Positions 40,576 through 48,989 of a stretch of 64,000 nt of DNA are shown here, one piece after another. The translations under genes and the position numbers were made by a program. The stretch is from positions 1 through 64,000 of the forward strand of contig NZ_JAAGLY010000037.1 in assembly GCF_010548375.1 (NCBI RefSeq), read 5' to 3'. Source of the DNA: Streptomyces sp. SID13726 (GTDB lineage: Bacteria; Actinomycetota; Actinomycetes; Streptomycetales; Streptomycetaceae). Within the stretch, counting starts at the first letter, position 1. Each line of letters starts with the position of its first letter. The notes beneath the pieces were generated by a model, which saw only the letters and a list, made by a program, of their open reading frames with translations, was not told the origin of the DNA and did no database searches.

Positions 40576-42047
40576 CGGGAGTTCCTCGGGTCGGTGTCGG
40601 TCGGACGCACCGGCTGCAACTGCATGGTGGCGTCCTTCCAGGAGCGCTGCTCCGCGGCTTCACCGGCGCGGAACTCGGTCGTCTCGTACGGCGACTGCGG
40701 CGCCGTGGCGTACTGGTGCGCCGTCGGACGCTGGGGCAGCGGCCCGTACGACTGGTGCGGTGCGGCCGGGGTGTGGGTGGCGACGACGGTCGACCGGGGC
40801 CGGTCGTCCTCGCGGTCGGGGAACACCCAGGCCCGGAAGAGCAGGAAGCGCAGCACGGTCGCCGCGAGGTTGGCGGCGACCAGGACCGCCAGTTCGGTGG
40901 AGTGCGCCGGGTCGCTGCTGGCCGCGTTGAGCGCGGCGAGCGAGCCGGACGTCAGCGCGAGGCCGATGCCGAAGACGACCAGGCCCTGCGCCTGGTGGCG
41001 GACCGCGCCGCCCTTGCCGCGCACCCCGAAGGTCAGCCGCCGGTTGGCGGCGGTGTTGGCGACCGCGGAGACCAGCAGGGCCAGCGCGTTGGCGACCTGC
41101 GAGCCGCCGAACTGCCGGAAGACGCTGTAGAGCAGCAGGTAGAAGAGGGTCGACAGACCGCCGACGACACAGAACCCGACGAGCTGGCGGGCCAGCCCCT
41201 TCGGCACGTCCTGGATCTCGCGGTCGCGCGGGTCGTCGCCGAACGGCCGGGTGATCCGGTCCAGCGGCAGCGATCCGCTCGCCAGGGCCTTGCCCACGCG
41301 CCACACCCCCTTCAGGTCCTCGGTCGCGGTCTTCACGATGTGGACGGTGGAGTCCGGGTCGTCGACCCAGTCGACGGGCACCTCGTGGATACGGAGGCCC
41401 GCGCGCTCGGCGATGACCAGCATCTCGGTGTCGAAGAACCAGCCGGTGTCCTCGACCAGCGGCAGCAGGACCTGCGCCACGTCACGCCGGATGGCCTTGA
41501 AGCCGCACTGCGCGTCGGAGAAGCGGGCCTGGAGCGAGCCGCGCAGGATGAGGTTGTAGGCGCGGCTGATGAACTCCCGCTTCGGTCCGCGTACGACCCG
41601 CGAGCTGCGGGCGAGCCGGGAGCCGATCGCCAGGTCGGAGTGGCCCGAGATGAGCGGGGCCACCAGCGGCAGCAGGGCGTTGAGGTCGGTGGACAGGTCC
41701 ACGTCCATGTAGGCGAGGACCGGGGCGTCCGAGGCGGACCAGACGGTCCGAAGGGCCCGGCCACGGCCCTTCTGCTCCAGCCGGAAGGCCTTGACCTCCG
41801 GGATCTCCGCCTCCAGCCGCTGCGACACCAGGGGAGTGGTGTCCGTCGACGCGTTGTCCGCGATGGTGATGCGGAACGCGTACGGGAACGTGCGCTTGAG
41901 GTGCTCGTGCAGTCTCAGCACACACGGCTGGAGGTCCTTCTCCTCGTTGTAGACGGGGATCACTACGTCCAGGACAGGCGTACCGGCGTCGCCGGCCGGG
42001 AGGTGCTCCCGCGCCGGCAGGGTGCCGGGAGAAGAGTCGGTTCGCAT
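40572..42047 (-). CDS. GT2 polyprenyl-phosphate glycosyltransferase fused to GtrA
   Basis: 491 aa from ATG 42047. The N-terminal GT-A domain shows LDVVIPVYNEEKDL, ITIADNASTD, AYMDVDLSTDLNAL and CGFKAIRRD, as in DPM/DPG synthases that charge polyprenyl phosphate with a hexose. From about residue 285, four helices form a GtrA domain (RQLVGFCVVGGLSTLFYLLL) that may flip or anchor the lipid sugar. The tail is Pro/Gln-rich. The order regulator, kinase, this gene, GT39 is one operon: 15 nt from the kinase, 4-nt overlap with GT39. Confidence 0.92.
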   Translation of the reverse strand: MRTDSSPGTLPAREHLPAGDAGTPVLDVVIPVYNEEKDLQPCVLRLHEHLKRTFPYAFRITIADNASTDTTPLVSQRLEAEIPEVKAFRLEQKGRGRALRTVWSASDAPVLAYMDVDLSTDLNALLPLVAPLISGHSDLAIGSRLARSSRVVRGPKREFISRAYNLILRGSLQARFSDAQCGFKAIRRDVAQVLLPLVEDTGWFFDTEMLVIAERAGLRIHEVPVDWVDDPDSTVHIVKTATEDLKGVWRVGKALASGSLPLDRITRPFGDDPRDREIQDVPKGLARQLVGFCVVGGLSTLFYLLLYSVFRQFGGSQVANALALLVSAVANTAANRRLTFGVRGKGGAVRHQAQGLVVFGIGLALTSGSLAALNAASSDPAHSTELAVLVAANLAATVLRFLLFRAWVFPDREDDRPRSTVVATHTPAAPHQSYGPLPQRPTAHQYATAPQSPYETTEFRAGEAAEQRSWKDATMQLQPVRPTDTDPRNSR

Positions 42048-42061
42048 GGGAACGACTCTGG

Positions 42062-43672
42062 TCAAGCGCCCTGTTGCACCCATATGGCGGCGCTGTGCTG
42101 TGCCTGTGAGTGCGATTGCCAGTTCGTTTCGGGCGCCGGACGCGGCGTCACGGGACCGAGAGCGGGCAGGTGCATGGTGAACACGGTGCGCCCGGGAACG
42201 CTGTCCACGGTCACGGCGCCGCCGTGCGCGGTCGCGACGGCCTGCACGATGGCGAGGCCGAGGCCGGTCGACCCTGAGGCACGGGAGCGCGAGGAGTCAC
42301 CGCGCGCGAACCGCTCGAAGACGTGCGGAAGCAGCTCGGACGGGATGCCCTGGCCGTTGTCCTCGACGTCCACGCACATCCAGGGGCCGCGCCGCTGGAT
42401 CCTGGCGGTGACGGTCGTACCCTCCGGGGTGTGTTTGCGGGCGTTGCCGAGCAGGTTGATGAGCACCTGCTGGAGACGGGCCGCGTCACCGGAGACGAGG
42501 GCGGGTTCGTCGGGCAGGTCCAGGCGCCAGTTGTGGTCCATGCCGGCCGCGCGGGCGTCGCTGATGGTGTCCACGACGAGCGGGATCAGGTCGGTCTGCT
42601 CGAACTGGAGCGGCCGTCCGGCGTCCAGACGCGCGAGCAGCAGCAGGTCCTCCACGAGCAGCGTCATCCGGCCCGCCTCGGACTCGATACGGCCGAGGGC
42701 GTGCCGGGTGTCGGGGCCGACCTCTTCCCTGCCGCGTCTGGTCAGCTCGGCGTACCCGCGGATGGAGGCGAGCGGGGTCCTGAGCTCGTGACTGGCGTCG
42801 GCGACGAACTGCCGTACCCGCATCTCGCTCTGCTGCCGTGCGTGCAGGGCGCCGTGGACGTGGTCGAGCATGCGATTGAGCGCCGACCCGACCTGTCCCA
42901 CCTCGGTGTGCGGATCGCACTCCGACTCGGGCACCCGCTCGCTCAGGTTCACCTCGCCGGTGTGCAACGGCAGTTCGGAGACCCGGGTCGCGGTGTTGGC
43001 GACCCTGCGCAGGGGGCGGGTGGCGAGTCCGACGAGCACGTATCCGGCGATGACGGCGGCGCCGAGGCCGGCGGCGGTGACGCTGATCTCCACGAGGATC
43101 AGGGTGTTGATGGTGCTGTTGACGGTGTCGGCGGGCAGGGCGACGTAGTAGTTGATGCCGTTGTTGCCCTGGACGTACTTCACGAGGTACTCGCCGAGAC
43201 CGGGGATGGTCACGGTGGCCCGGTCCGACTTGGACAGGTTCGTGAACACGGCCCGCTGGGCATCGCTCAGCTCGGTGGCCTTCATCTGCTTGAAGTTGTT
43301 GGAGTCGTCGGACTCCTGCTCGGCGACGACCGCCCCCGCGACCGTGCCGTCCGCCGCGAGCTCCACGGCCACGGTCTTCAGCTGGGTCGGGCCGTTCTTG
43401 ACGAAACTGACGATCCGGTCGTCCGTCTGCGCCGAGGAGTTGACGTCGTTCCCCGGCTTCCCGATCGGTGGGCCCGAGAGCCGCTTCCCGGCCTCGATGG
43501 CCTGTCCGTTGAGCTGGTCGTACAGATGCGAGCGCAGCGCCAGCGTGGTCACCGTCCCGATCACCGAGCAGACCACCGCGATCAGCACCACGGATGCGAC
43601 GACGAGCCGCGTCCTGAGCGTGCGCTGCTTGCCTGCCCGCTTCTGCGCCCGCGGCCGTCGTCGCCCGCTCAT
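42062..43672 (-). CDS. Two-component sensor histidine kinase
   Basis: 536 aa. One N-terminal helix, an extracellular sensor of about 150 residues, a second helix (LVEISVTAAGLGAAVIAGYVL) and a HAMP linker come first. HisKA follows with the phosphoacceptor in DASHELRTPLASIRGY, then the HATPase with LINLLGNARKHTP (N box), VEDNGQGIP (G1) and TGLGLAIVQAV (G2). The sensor shares nothing obvious with known ligand domains. It overlaps the response-regulator stop by 4 nt. Confidence 0.95.
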   Translation of the reverse strand: MSGRRRPRAQKRAGKQRTLRTRLVVASVVLIAVVCSVIGTVTTLALRSHLYDQLNGQAIEAGKRLSGPPIGKPGNDVNSSAQTDDRIVSFVKNGPTQLKTVAVELAADGTVAGAVVAEQESDDSNNFKQMKATELSDAQRAVFTNLSKSDRATVTIPGLGEYLVKYVQGNNGINYYVALPADTVNSTINTLILVEISVTAAGLGAAVIAGYVLVGLATRPLRRVANTATRVSELPLHTGEVNLSERVPESECDPHTEVGQVGSALNRMLDHVHGALHARQQSEMRVRQFVADASHELRTPLASIRGYAELTRRGREEVGPDTRHALGRIESEAGRMTLLVEDLLLLARLDAGRPLQFEQTDLIPLVVDTISDARAAGMDHNWRLDLPDEPALVSGDAARLQQVLINLLGNARKHTPEGTTVTARIQRRGPWMCVDVEDNGQGIPSELLPHVFERFARGDSSRSRASGSTGLGLAIVQAVATAHGGAVTVDSVPGRTVFTMHLPALGPVTPRPAPETNWQSHSQAQHSAAIWVQQGA

Positions 43673-44421
43673 GAGGCGGCGGGCTTGATCAGGTAGCCGG
43701 CACCGCGCCGGGTGTGGATCATCGGCTCACGCCCCGCGTCTATCTTGCGGCGCAGGTAGGAGATGTAGAGCTCGACGACGTTGGCCTGGCCGCCGAAGTC
43801 GTACGACCACACCCGGTCCAGGATCTGCGCCTTGCTGAGCACCCGCCGGGGATTGCGCATGAGGAACCGCAGCAGTTCGAACTCGGTCGCGGTGAGGTGG
43901 ATGTTCTCCCCGGCCCGCGAGACCTCGTGGCTGTCCTCGTCGAGCGTGAGGTCACCGACGACCAGCACGGAGTCGCTGCGGCGGTCGGCCGCACCGGAGC
44001 GGCGGATGAGCCCCCGCAGCCGGGCCACGACCTCTTCGAGGCTGAACGGCTTGGTGACGTAGTCGTCCCCACCGGCGGTGAGCCCGGCGATCCGGTCCTC
44101 GACGGCGTCCTTCGCCGTCAGGAACAGCACCGGCACGTCCGGCAGCTCACGCCGCAGCCGCCCGAGGACGGTCAGCCCGTCCATGTCCGGCAGCATCATG
44201 TCGAGGACGACGGCGTCGGGCCGGAACTCCCGCGCGGTCTGGACGGCACCCGTGCCGTCTCCCGCACTCCGGATCTGCCATCCCTCATAGCGCAGGGCCA
44301 TGGACAGCAGTTCGGTGATCGACAGCTCGTCGTCCACCACAAGCACTCGGACGGGGCTCCCGTCCGGCCTCAGCAGTTCGGTGCGCCCCTGGGGCGAGGT
44401 CGTGGTCATGGTGAACACCAT
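43669..44421 (-). CDS. OmpR/PhoB-family response regulator
   Basis: About 250 aa from ATG 44421 (44409 is an alternative). The receiver has the acidic pair VDDE, phospho-acceptor Asp in VVLDMMLPDMDG, the Thr/Ser switch FLTAKD and Lys in YVTKPFS. The C-terminal winged helix has VSKA-like LSKAQILDRVWSYDFGG and ends RRGAGYLIKP. It is the first gene of the operon with the kinase and the two glycosyltransferases, so the sugar modification is probably switched by this system. Targets beyond the operon are unknown. Confidence 0.94.
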   Translation of the reverse strand: MVFTMTTTSPQGRTELLRPDGSPVRVLVVDDELSITELLSMALRYEGWQIRSAGDGTGAVQTAREFRPDAVVLDMMLPDMDGLTVLGRLRRELPDVPVLFLTAKDAVEDRIAGLTAGGDDYVTKPFSLEEVVARLRGLIRRSGAADRRSDSVLVVGDLTLDEDSHEVSRAGENIHLTATEFELLRFLMRNPRRVLSKAQILDRVWSYDFGGQANVVELYISYLRRKIDAGREPMIHTRRGAGYLIKPAAS

Positions 44422-44565
44422 GTCGGGGCCCCCTGAGAACACCCTTGCGGAAGTCTGTGATTTTCCTGAGAAACCCACAGGCACCTCTCAGGGAACGCCT
44501 GGGCGATTCCTTGTCCGGTCCTTGTCCGACGGGACGGACAACCCGCCCGCCTGGTACGACGCTCC

Positions 44566-45441
44566 CTAGAACAACCCGTCCTGAACCCCCGTCGCCTCCT
44601 TGAACCCCCGCACAGGAACGGTGGTGCGCCCACCGTCGGCCGGGACCAGCTCCCACCCCGTCATCAACCGCGTGTCCAGTACGACGATCCCCGCCCCCTC
44701 CGTCTCCAGGTGCAGGTCGGGCCCGGCGGCCGCGACCAGCCTGCCGCCGACGGTGCCGCCCGCGGCGAGCTCGCTCACCTCACCGGCGGCGGCGGTCAGG
44801 CCGGCGAGGCCGAACACCCCGACGTGGTCCACCGGTTCGTACGGCGCGCGCTCCAGGGACTCCGGCCAGCCGGCCAGCGCCACGGCCCGCCGGTGCAGCG
44901 CGGCGATCTCGGCGGCCCGCTCGGCGGCGGACTCCGGCAGTGCGGACCGTACGGCCCGCTTGGCGCCGTAGGGGATGCGGTCCGGGACCGAGAGCGCGGC
45001 CCGCAGCAGCTCCTCGGTGCGCCGGGCCGCCATCAGCGGGCCGGTGCCGAGCCAGCTGAAGCAGACGGCACCCTGCTCCAGCAGCCGCGCCGAGCCCCGC
45101 TCATACGCCGTGATGCCGACCTTGACCATGCCGGGGCCGAACCACGCCAGATATACCCGGTACGGCCTGGGGTCGTCGGCGAGGGTGTCGGCGGCCACCG
45201 AGTGCGCCCGGTCCAGCCGCGCGCACTCCTCGCACCGCGCCCCCGTGCTCCGCCCCGACACCGCGGCCCGCACCGGGCACGGGTGCCCTCGCGCTCCCAC
45301 ACATGTCCGCACACCCCCCTCCACGACCCCGAAGGCCACGCGCTTCCCCCGGGCCAGCCCACTGCGCCGCCCGCCTTCCCACCGCAGCACGGGACCGTCC
45401 GCCGACCACCGCAGCCCCGAGCACTTCCATGCCTGTGCCAT
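44566..45441 (-). CDS. DUF2797 protein
   Basis: A 291-aa actinobacterial protein. It starts MAQAWKCSGLRW. A cysteine cluster (CVGARGHPCP, then CEECARLDRAHS), likely a zinc site, comes next. The conserved block YRVYLAWFGPGMVKVGITAYERG resembles the GIY-YIG-like start of a nuclease fold. A catalytic role is unproven. It is transcribed as a single gene and is separated from the HGxxPAAW gene by a G-rich tract. Confidence 0.88.
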   Translation of the reverse strand: MAQAWKCSGLRWSADGPVLRWEGGRRSGLARGKRVAFGVVEGGVRTCVGARGHPCPVRAAVSGRSTGARCEECARLDRAHSVAADTLADDPRPYRVYLAWFGPGMVKVGITAYERGSARLLEQGAVCFSWLGTGPLMAARRTEELLRAALSVPDRIPYGAKRAVRSALPESAAERAAEIAALHRRAVALAGWPESLERAPYEPVDHVGVFGLAGLTAAAGEVSELAAGGTVGGRLVAAAGPDLHLETEGAGIVVLDTRLMTGWELVPADGGRTTVPVRGFKEATGVQDGLF

Positions 45442-45473
45442 CCCTCATGAGGTTAGGGGGCGGCACTGACAAT

Positions 45474-45560
45474 GGGGGTGGGGTGTGGGTGGGGTGGGGT
45501 GGGGTGGGCCAACGGGGCGGGACGGGGTGAGGCGGGGCGGGGCGGGCTAGCGGGGCGGGG
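45474..45560 (+). repeat. G-rich low-complexity tract
   Basis: Repeats of GGGGT and GGGGC with only a few interruptions; several runs of four G within short distance would allow G-quadruplexes on the plus strand (minus-strand transcripts would be C-rich). It is intergenic. Confidence 0.75.
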
Positions 45561-45565
45561 TGGGC

Positions 45566-46039
45566 TCAGCCCTGGGACTCCGCGGGCACCGGCTCCCCCT
45601 GCACCGCCGTGCCGGGCACCGCCGTGCCGGGCACGGCCGTCTCGGGCGCCGCCGTGCCGGGCGCCGCCGGGTCCGGCGCCGTCCTGCCGGGCAGCGCCGT
45701 GGCGGACATCGCCTCCACCGCCGTAGAACCAGAACCCCCCGCTCCCCGCCCCGCGAGGCGGCACCCGACACACCCGGGGTGGCCCTGGCGGGCGCCCGAG
45801 TCCCGTACGCGCATGCCCCATTCCGCGCGGGGGCGGCGGCCCGGCGGCTTGCCCCAGCCGGTCAGGTGCAGGGCCCAGGTCACCAGGACGCTCACCGCGG
45901 TGACGGCGAGACCGCCGGCGATCAGCGGGGCGGACACCAGGCACACGCCCAGTCCCGCCACGGCGCTCCCGACGGCCGCGATGCCGAAACCGGTCCAGCC
46001 CGCGACCGTATGCCCCTCGTCATACTGGTGTGCGCTCAC
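45566..46039 (-). CDS. HGxxPAAW-family small membrane protein
   Basis: 157 aa. The N-terminus carries a diverged version of the family motif (EGHTVAGWTG instead of HGxxPAAW), followed by two hydrophobic helices (GFGIAAVGSAVAGLGVCL; LIAGGLAVTAVSVLVTWAL). A tail of about 80 residues contains 5-aa repeats of PGTAV/PETAV. The last part may be repeat expansion. The function is unknown. It diverges from the MarR gene across about 80 nt. Confidence 0.75.
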   Translation of the reverse strand: MSAHQYDEGHTVAGWTGFGIAAVGSAVAGLGVCLVSAPLIAGGLAVTAVSVLVTWALHLTGWGKPPGRRPRAEWGMRVRDSGARQGHPGCVGCRLAGRGAGGSGSTAVEAMSATALPGRTAPDPAAPGTAAPETAVPGTAVPGTAVQGEPVPAESQG

Positions 46040-46068
46040 AGTTCCTCCTCCGCCAGGTCTCTCACGTC

Positions 46069-46081
46069 CTAAGAAATTTAG
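46069..46081. promoter_or_regulatory. Possible MarR operator in divergent promoter
   Basis: CTAAGAAATTTAG, an AT-rich imperfect palindrome in an otherwise GC-rich 82-bp divergent region, with another CTAAG at about 46101. Suggestive only. Confidence 0.35.
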
Positions 46082-46121
46082 CGCAGAAACCTCTCACAAG
46101 CTAAGGGAAATCAGGATTCCG

Positions 46122-46637
46122 ATGCACGCCGAGCCCCGCCCCGCCGCCACTCCGGCCCAGGCACTGGAGGCGATGGACTTCTTCATCGCCACCGCCCACC
46201 TCGGCCAGCAGGAGATGGCCCAGCGGCTGGGCCTGAACGTCACCGACCTGCTGAGCTTCGCCTGTGTCCTGAAGGCCGGCGAGGACCTCCTCACCGCGGG
46301 CGACCTCGCCGAGCACGCCCACGTCACGACCGGCGCGGTCACCGGCATCCTCAACCGCCTCGAACGCGCCGGGTACGTCACCCGCGTCCCCGACCCCGCC
46401 GACCGCCGCCGGGTCCGGGCCGCCGCGGTGCCCGACGCGGTCGCCCGGGTCGTCGCCCTGTACCAGCCGTACTACGACCGCCTCGACGCCGTCTTCGCGG
46501 GCTACACCGAGGACGAGATCGCCGTACTGCACGACTGGTTCACACGGACGACCGGGCTCGCGCTGTCGTACATCGAGGAGCTGCGGACGCAGGACAAGGG
46601 GGCCGAGCGGAGGGAACGCCGTAGCCCGGGGGTGTAG
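46122..46637 (+). CDS. MarR-family transcriptional regulator
   Basis: 171 aa from ATG 46122, near CAGGA. Winged helix: LTAGDLAEHAHVTTGAVTGIL, then the wing YVTRVPDPADRRRVRAAAVP. The N-terminus (ATPAQALEAMDFFIATAHLGQ) forms the dimer helix. It diverges from the HGxxPAAW gene and could control it, judging by the shared promoter region. The ligand is unknown. Confidence 0.88.
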   Translation: MHAEPRPAATPAQALEAMDFFIATAHLGQQEMAQRLGLNVTDLLSFACVLKAGEDLLTAGDLAEHAHVTTGAVTGILNRLERAGYVTRVPDPADRRRVRAAAVPDAVARVVALYQPYYDRLDAVFAGYTEDEIAVLHDWFTRTTGLALSYIEELRTQDKGAERRERRSPGV

Positions 46638-46765
46638 CCAGCCCTACCTTCGGTTCGGGAGGACACTCCATCGTTCTTCCAGGCGCGCGACGGCATCGTT
46701 GATCACGGCCGCCCCACCGGGGTCCGGCCGGATCGCAGAAGCCCGCGCCAGCCGGAGGACACGCC

Positions 46766-47296
46766 ATGGAGCCGCAGACGACCGACAGGACCCGGTCTCA
46801 GTCCCCGTCCGCTCCGGCCGCCCCCGGTCCGTTCGCTTCCTTCGTCCGCTTCGTCGTCTGCGGCGGCGGGATCGGCGTGCTGTCCAGCCTCGCGGTGCCA
46901 CTAGTGGCCATGACGATGCCCTGGGCGGTGGCGAACGCGCTGATCACGGTGGTCTCGACACTCCTGTGCACCGAGTTGCACGCCCTGTTCACCTTCGGCA
47001 CCGGCCGCCGCCCCGGCTGGCGCCAGCACTTCCAGTCCTCCGGTTCGGCGGTCGCCGCGTACGTCGTGACCTGCGCCGCGATGTTCCTGCTCCACACGGT
47101 CCAGTCCGCCCCGAGCATGCTCACGGAACAGGCGGTGTACCTGACCGCGTCCGGCCTGGCGGGAATCGGCCGCTTCCTGGTCCTGCGGCTGTTCGTCTTC
47201 GCGGGGGCGAGGAAGGGTGCGGGCACGAGGAAGGTCGCGGTGCTGAACCTGCCGCGGCCGGTGCTCAACCAGGTTGCCGTGGGCGCCACTTGCTGA
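46766..47296 (+). CDS. GtrA-family membrane protein
   Basis: 176 aa. The ATG at 46766 follows GGAGGA. Four hydrophobic helices carry the GtrA pattern: FVRFVVCGGGIGVLSSLAVP, then NALITVVSTLLCTELHALFTFG, and near the end GLAGIGRFLVLRLFVF. GtrA proteins are linked to translocation of lipid-linked sugars. It is a stand-alone version of the domain also fused to the GT2 at 40.6 kb. Confidence 0.88.
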   Translation: MEPQTTDRTRSQSPSAPAAPGPFASFVRFVVCGGGIGVLSSLAVPLVAMTMPWAVANALITVVSTLLCTELHALFTFGTGRRPGWRQHFQSSGSAVAAYVVTCAAMFLLHTVQSAPSMLTEQAVYLTASGLAGIGRFLVLRLFVFAGARKGAGTRKVAVLNLPRPVLNQVAVGATC

Positions 47297-47327
47297 CACG
47301 GCGGGCGCACGTCCTCCGCGGCACGCC

Positions 47328-47830
47328 TCAGCCGGCCGGATACCGCCGAAGAGCCTCGCCCCCGTCGCCCACAAAGCCCCCATGCCCGACAGCCGCCACC
47401 AACTCCCTCTCCTCGCCCCAGCCGCACCAGTCGATCTCGGCAGGATCGGGAACGAACACCCCACGGCCTAGTACGACTTCATGCGCCCCGAGCCAGTAAG
47501 TACCGCTCTCTCCCCGGCACAGGAACTTGAACAGGAACCGCACCGGCACCCCGAACACCCTCCCCCGCTCCTCACCGAGTTCCCGCACCGCGGCCTCCTC
47601 GTACGACTCCCCGACCGCCACAGCCCCGCCGACGAGCCAGTCGCACCGCCCGGGAAACCGCGAGAGGCCCTGCGCCCGCCGATGCACGAGCATCCGCCTG
47701 CCGGAATCCCGGCAGACCGTGACGGCGACCCGATGCAACCAGCCCCACGCGACGGCCTCACCCCCTCCACGCCCCCGACGCCCCCGACGACCGGGCCGTC
47801 CTCGCCCACCCGCTCGACCAGTTCGCCCAT
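47328..47830 (-). pseudogene. NUDIX hydrolase gene with an apparent frameshift
   Basis: The N-terminal part typical of this family (MGELVERVGEDGPVVG) begins at ATG 47830 in one frame. The remainder, WLHRVAVTVCRDSGRRMLVH and an intact NUDIX box (GGAVAVGESYEEAAVRELGE...), lies in the next frame down to the stop at 47328. The frames meet around 47757-47770, in a GGAGGGGGTGAGG run where one base has probably been gained or lost. It may be a sequencing error in a homopolymer; otherwise the gene is inactive. A TTG at 47738 could start a truncated protein. Confidence 0.6.
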
Positions 47831-48002
47831 GCCACCCATGGCACCCACGGCCCCAGAGGGGTACGGCAAGAGGGCTGACGTCCCCCCGGAGGTACAGCTG
47901 GCCCCACCCCCTATTGGCCGGACGGCTCCATGTCGCGGTGCCGGGATCAGCGGGATCGTAGAAGCCACAAGCCCACCGGCTCGCCCTCCGAAAGGACCTC
48001 CC

Positions 48003-48185
48003 ATGAGCCCCCTGCTCTCCACCCCGGCCGACACCACCACCGACACCGAACTCACCCCCCTCCTCACCGCCTGGGACCTGGCCCACCCCACCACCACCGA
48101 CCCCGACTGGCGCCACCTCCTCGACGAGATCGCCCACCCCCGCACGACCCAGGCATTCCAGGGCCTGGCCGCGAGCGCGGTATGA
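48003..48185 (+). CDS. 60-aa hypothetical protein
   Basis: ATG 48003 follows AAAGGA at good distance. The product MSPLLSTPADTTTDTELTPL, then AWDLAHPTTTDPDWRHLLDE, is soluble and acidic with a C-terminal helix. Codon bias is typical of the host. It is the last core gene before the island; no family is recognised. Confidence 0.5.
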   Translation: MSPLLSTPADTTTDTELTPLLTAWDLAHPTTTDPDWRHLLDEIAHPRTTQAFQGLAASAV

Positions 48186-48210
48186 GGCGTCCCGATCCCA
48201 CAACTTCCGC

Positions 48211-48244
48211 GAGAGGCCCCGGAGTCACTATTCCGGGGCCTCTC
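48211..48244. terminator. Terminator flanking the left att site
   Basis: Perfect 13-bp stem GAGAGGCCCCGGA / TCCGGGGCCTCTC with an 8-nt loop. It sits 8 nt from the partial tRNA-Arg copy, in the place the tRNA terminator occupies at 61.4 kb, and was probably the original terminator of that tRNA. Confidence 0.8.
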
Positions 48245-48252
48245 GTCTATGC

Positions 48253-48291
48253 GCACTCGGCAGGATCCGAAGCTGCAACCTTCTGATCCGT
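48253..48291. other. Left attachment site (partial tRNA-Arg copy)
   Basis: 39 bp matching the 3' part of tRNA-Arg (61461-61499) in the same orientation, with two mismatches (positions 15 and 20). Similarity stops sharply after TGATCCGT. Confidence 0.88.
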
Positions 48292-48329
48292 GGCTCTGGA
48301 GAGAACGGTCATCGGAAGTCATACGGGCT

Positions 48330-48755
48330 ATGGGGAGGGGCTTGGAGTCCGGCGACGGCCCCTACCGGTTGTGGCTCAGCAGGATCCCGACCGAGGGTGT
48401 GCTCATGGAACGGGAACAGCTCGAACGGCTGTTGAGCGGTGGGGACGACACGGCATCAGCGGCTCTGGCAGCACTCTGCGCCGGCGCTTCGTACGTCGTC
48501 TGGGACGGAACGATGTCATCCAAGTCGCTCGCGACGGTCTACGGGCGCCGACTGCGTCTCACCCTTCGTAAGGGCATCGAGACCTCCGGCTTGGCCCAGG
48601 CCGTACAACACCTCGACCTATATGGCCGACCGATCCGCCTGGGCCGGATCCGCACTGCCGACGGATCTTGGATCTTCATGCTGTTCCTCGACGAGAACAG
48701 CAGCGCGCTGGTGGCATGCACTGGCGTCCGACGGACCCAACCGGGCCCGTCATAA
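48330..48755 (+). CDS. Unrecognised ~141-aa protein at the island edge
   Basis: The frame is open through the att site; ATG 48330 (MGRGLESGDGPYRLWLSRIP) is taken because upstream codons read tRNA-derived DNA, but no clear ribosome site supports it. The product is an alpha/beta soluble protein (YVVWDGTMSSKSLATVYGRR; WIFMLFLDENSSALVACTG). It may be a gene cut by integration. No family is recognised. Confidence 0.45.
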   Translation: MGRGLESGDGPYRLWLSRIPTEGVLMEREQLERLLSGGDDTASAALAALCAGASYVVWDGTMSSKSLATVYGRRLRLTLRKGIETSGLAQAVQHLDLYGRPIRLGRIRTADGSWIFMLFLDENSSALVACTGVRRTQPGPS

Positions 48756-48989
48756 CGAGACAGCTGCTGGAGCCGTGCGGCGCGAACGCGCTTTCCAACT
48801 GTGGTGGTGGGGTGTTGGGGCGCGTGCAGGTGCGTTCACCTGCGTTCATGGGCGGCCCGCTCGTGGGTTGCAGCCGACTCGTGGTCGAGCCTGAACGGCC
48901 GTGAACGGGGCTGAATGAGACGGAAACTGAGACGGAGCCCGCGCATAACTCTGGTGACGGTTGGCTGCGGTCGGCGTTAGCGTGCGGCG

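Noticed and set aside
38428..41130. 900-aa open frame on the plus strand
   Set aside because: Antisense to the glycosyltransferase genes, whose domains and overlaps are clear.
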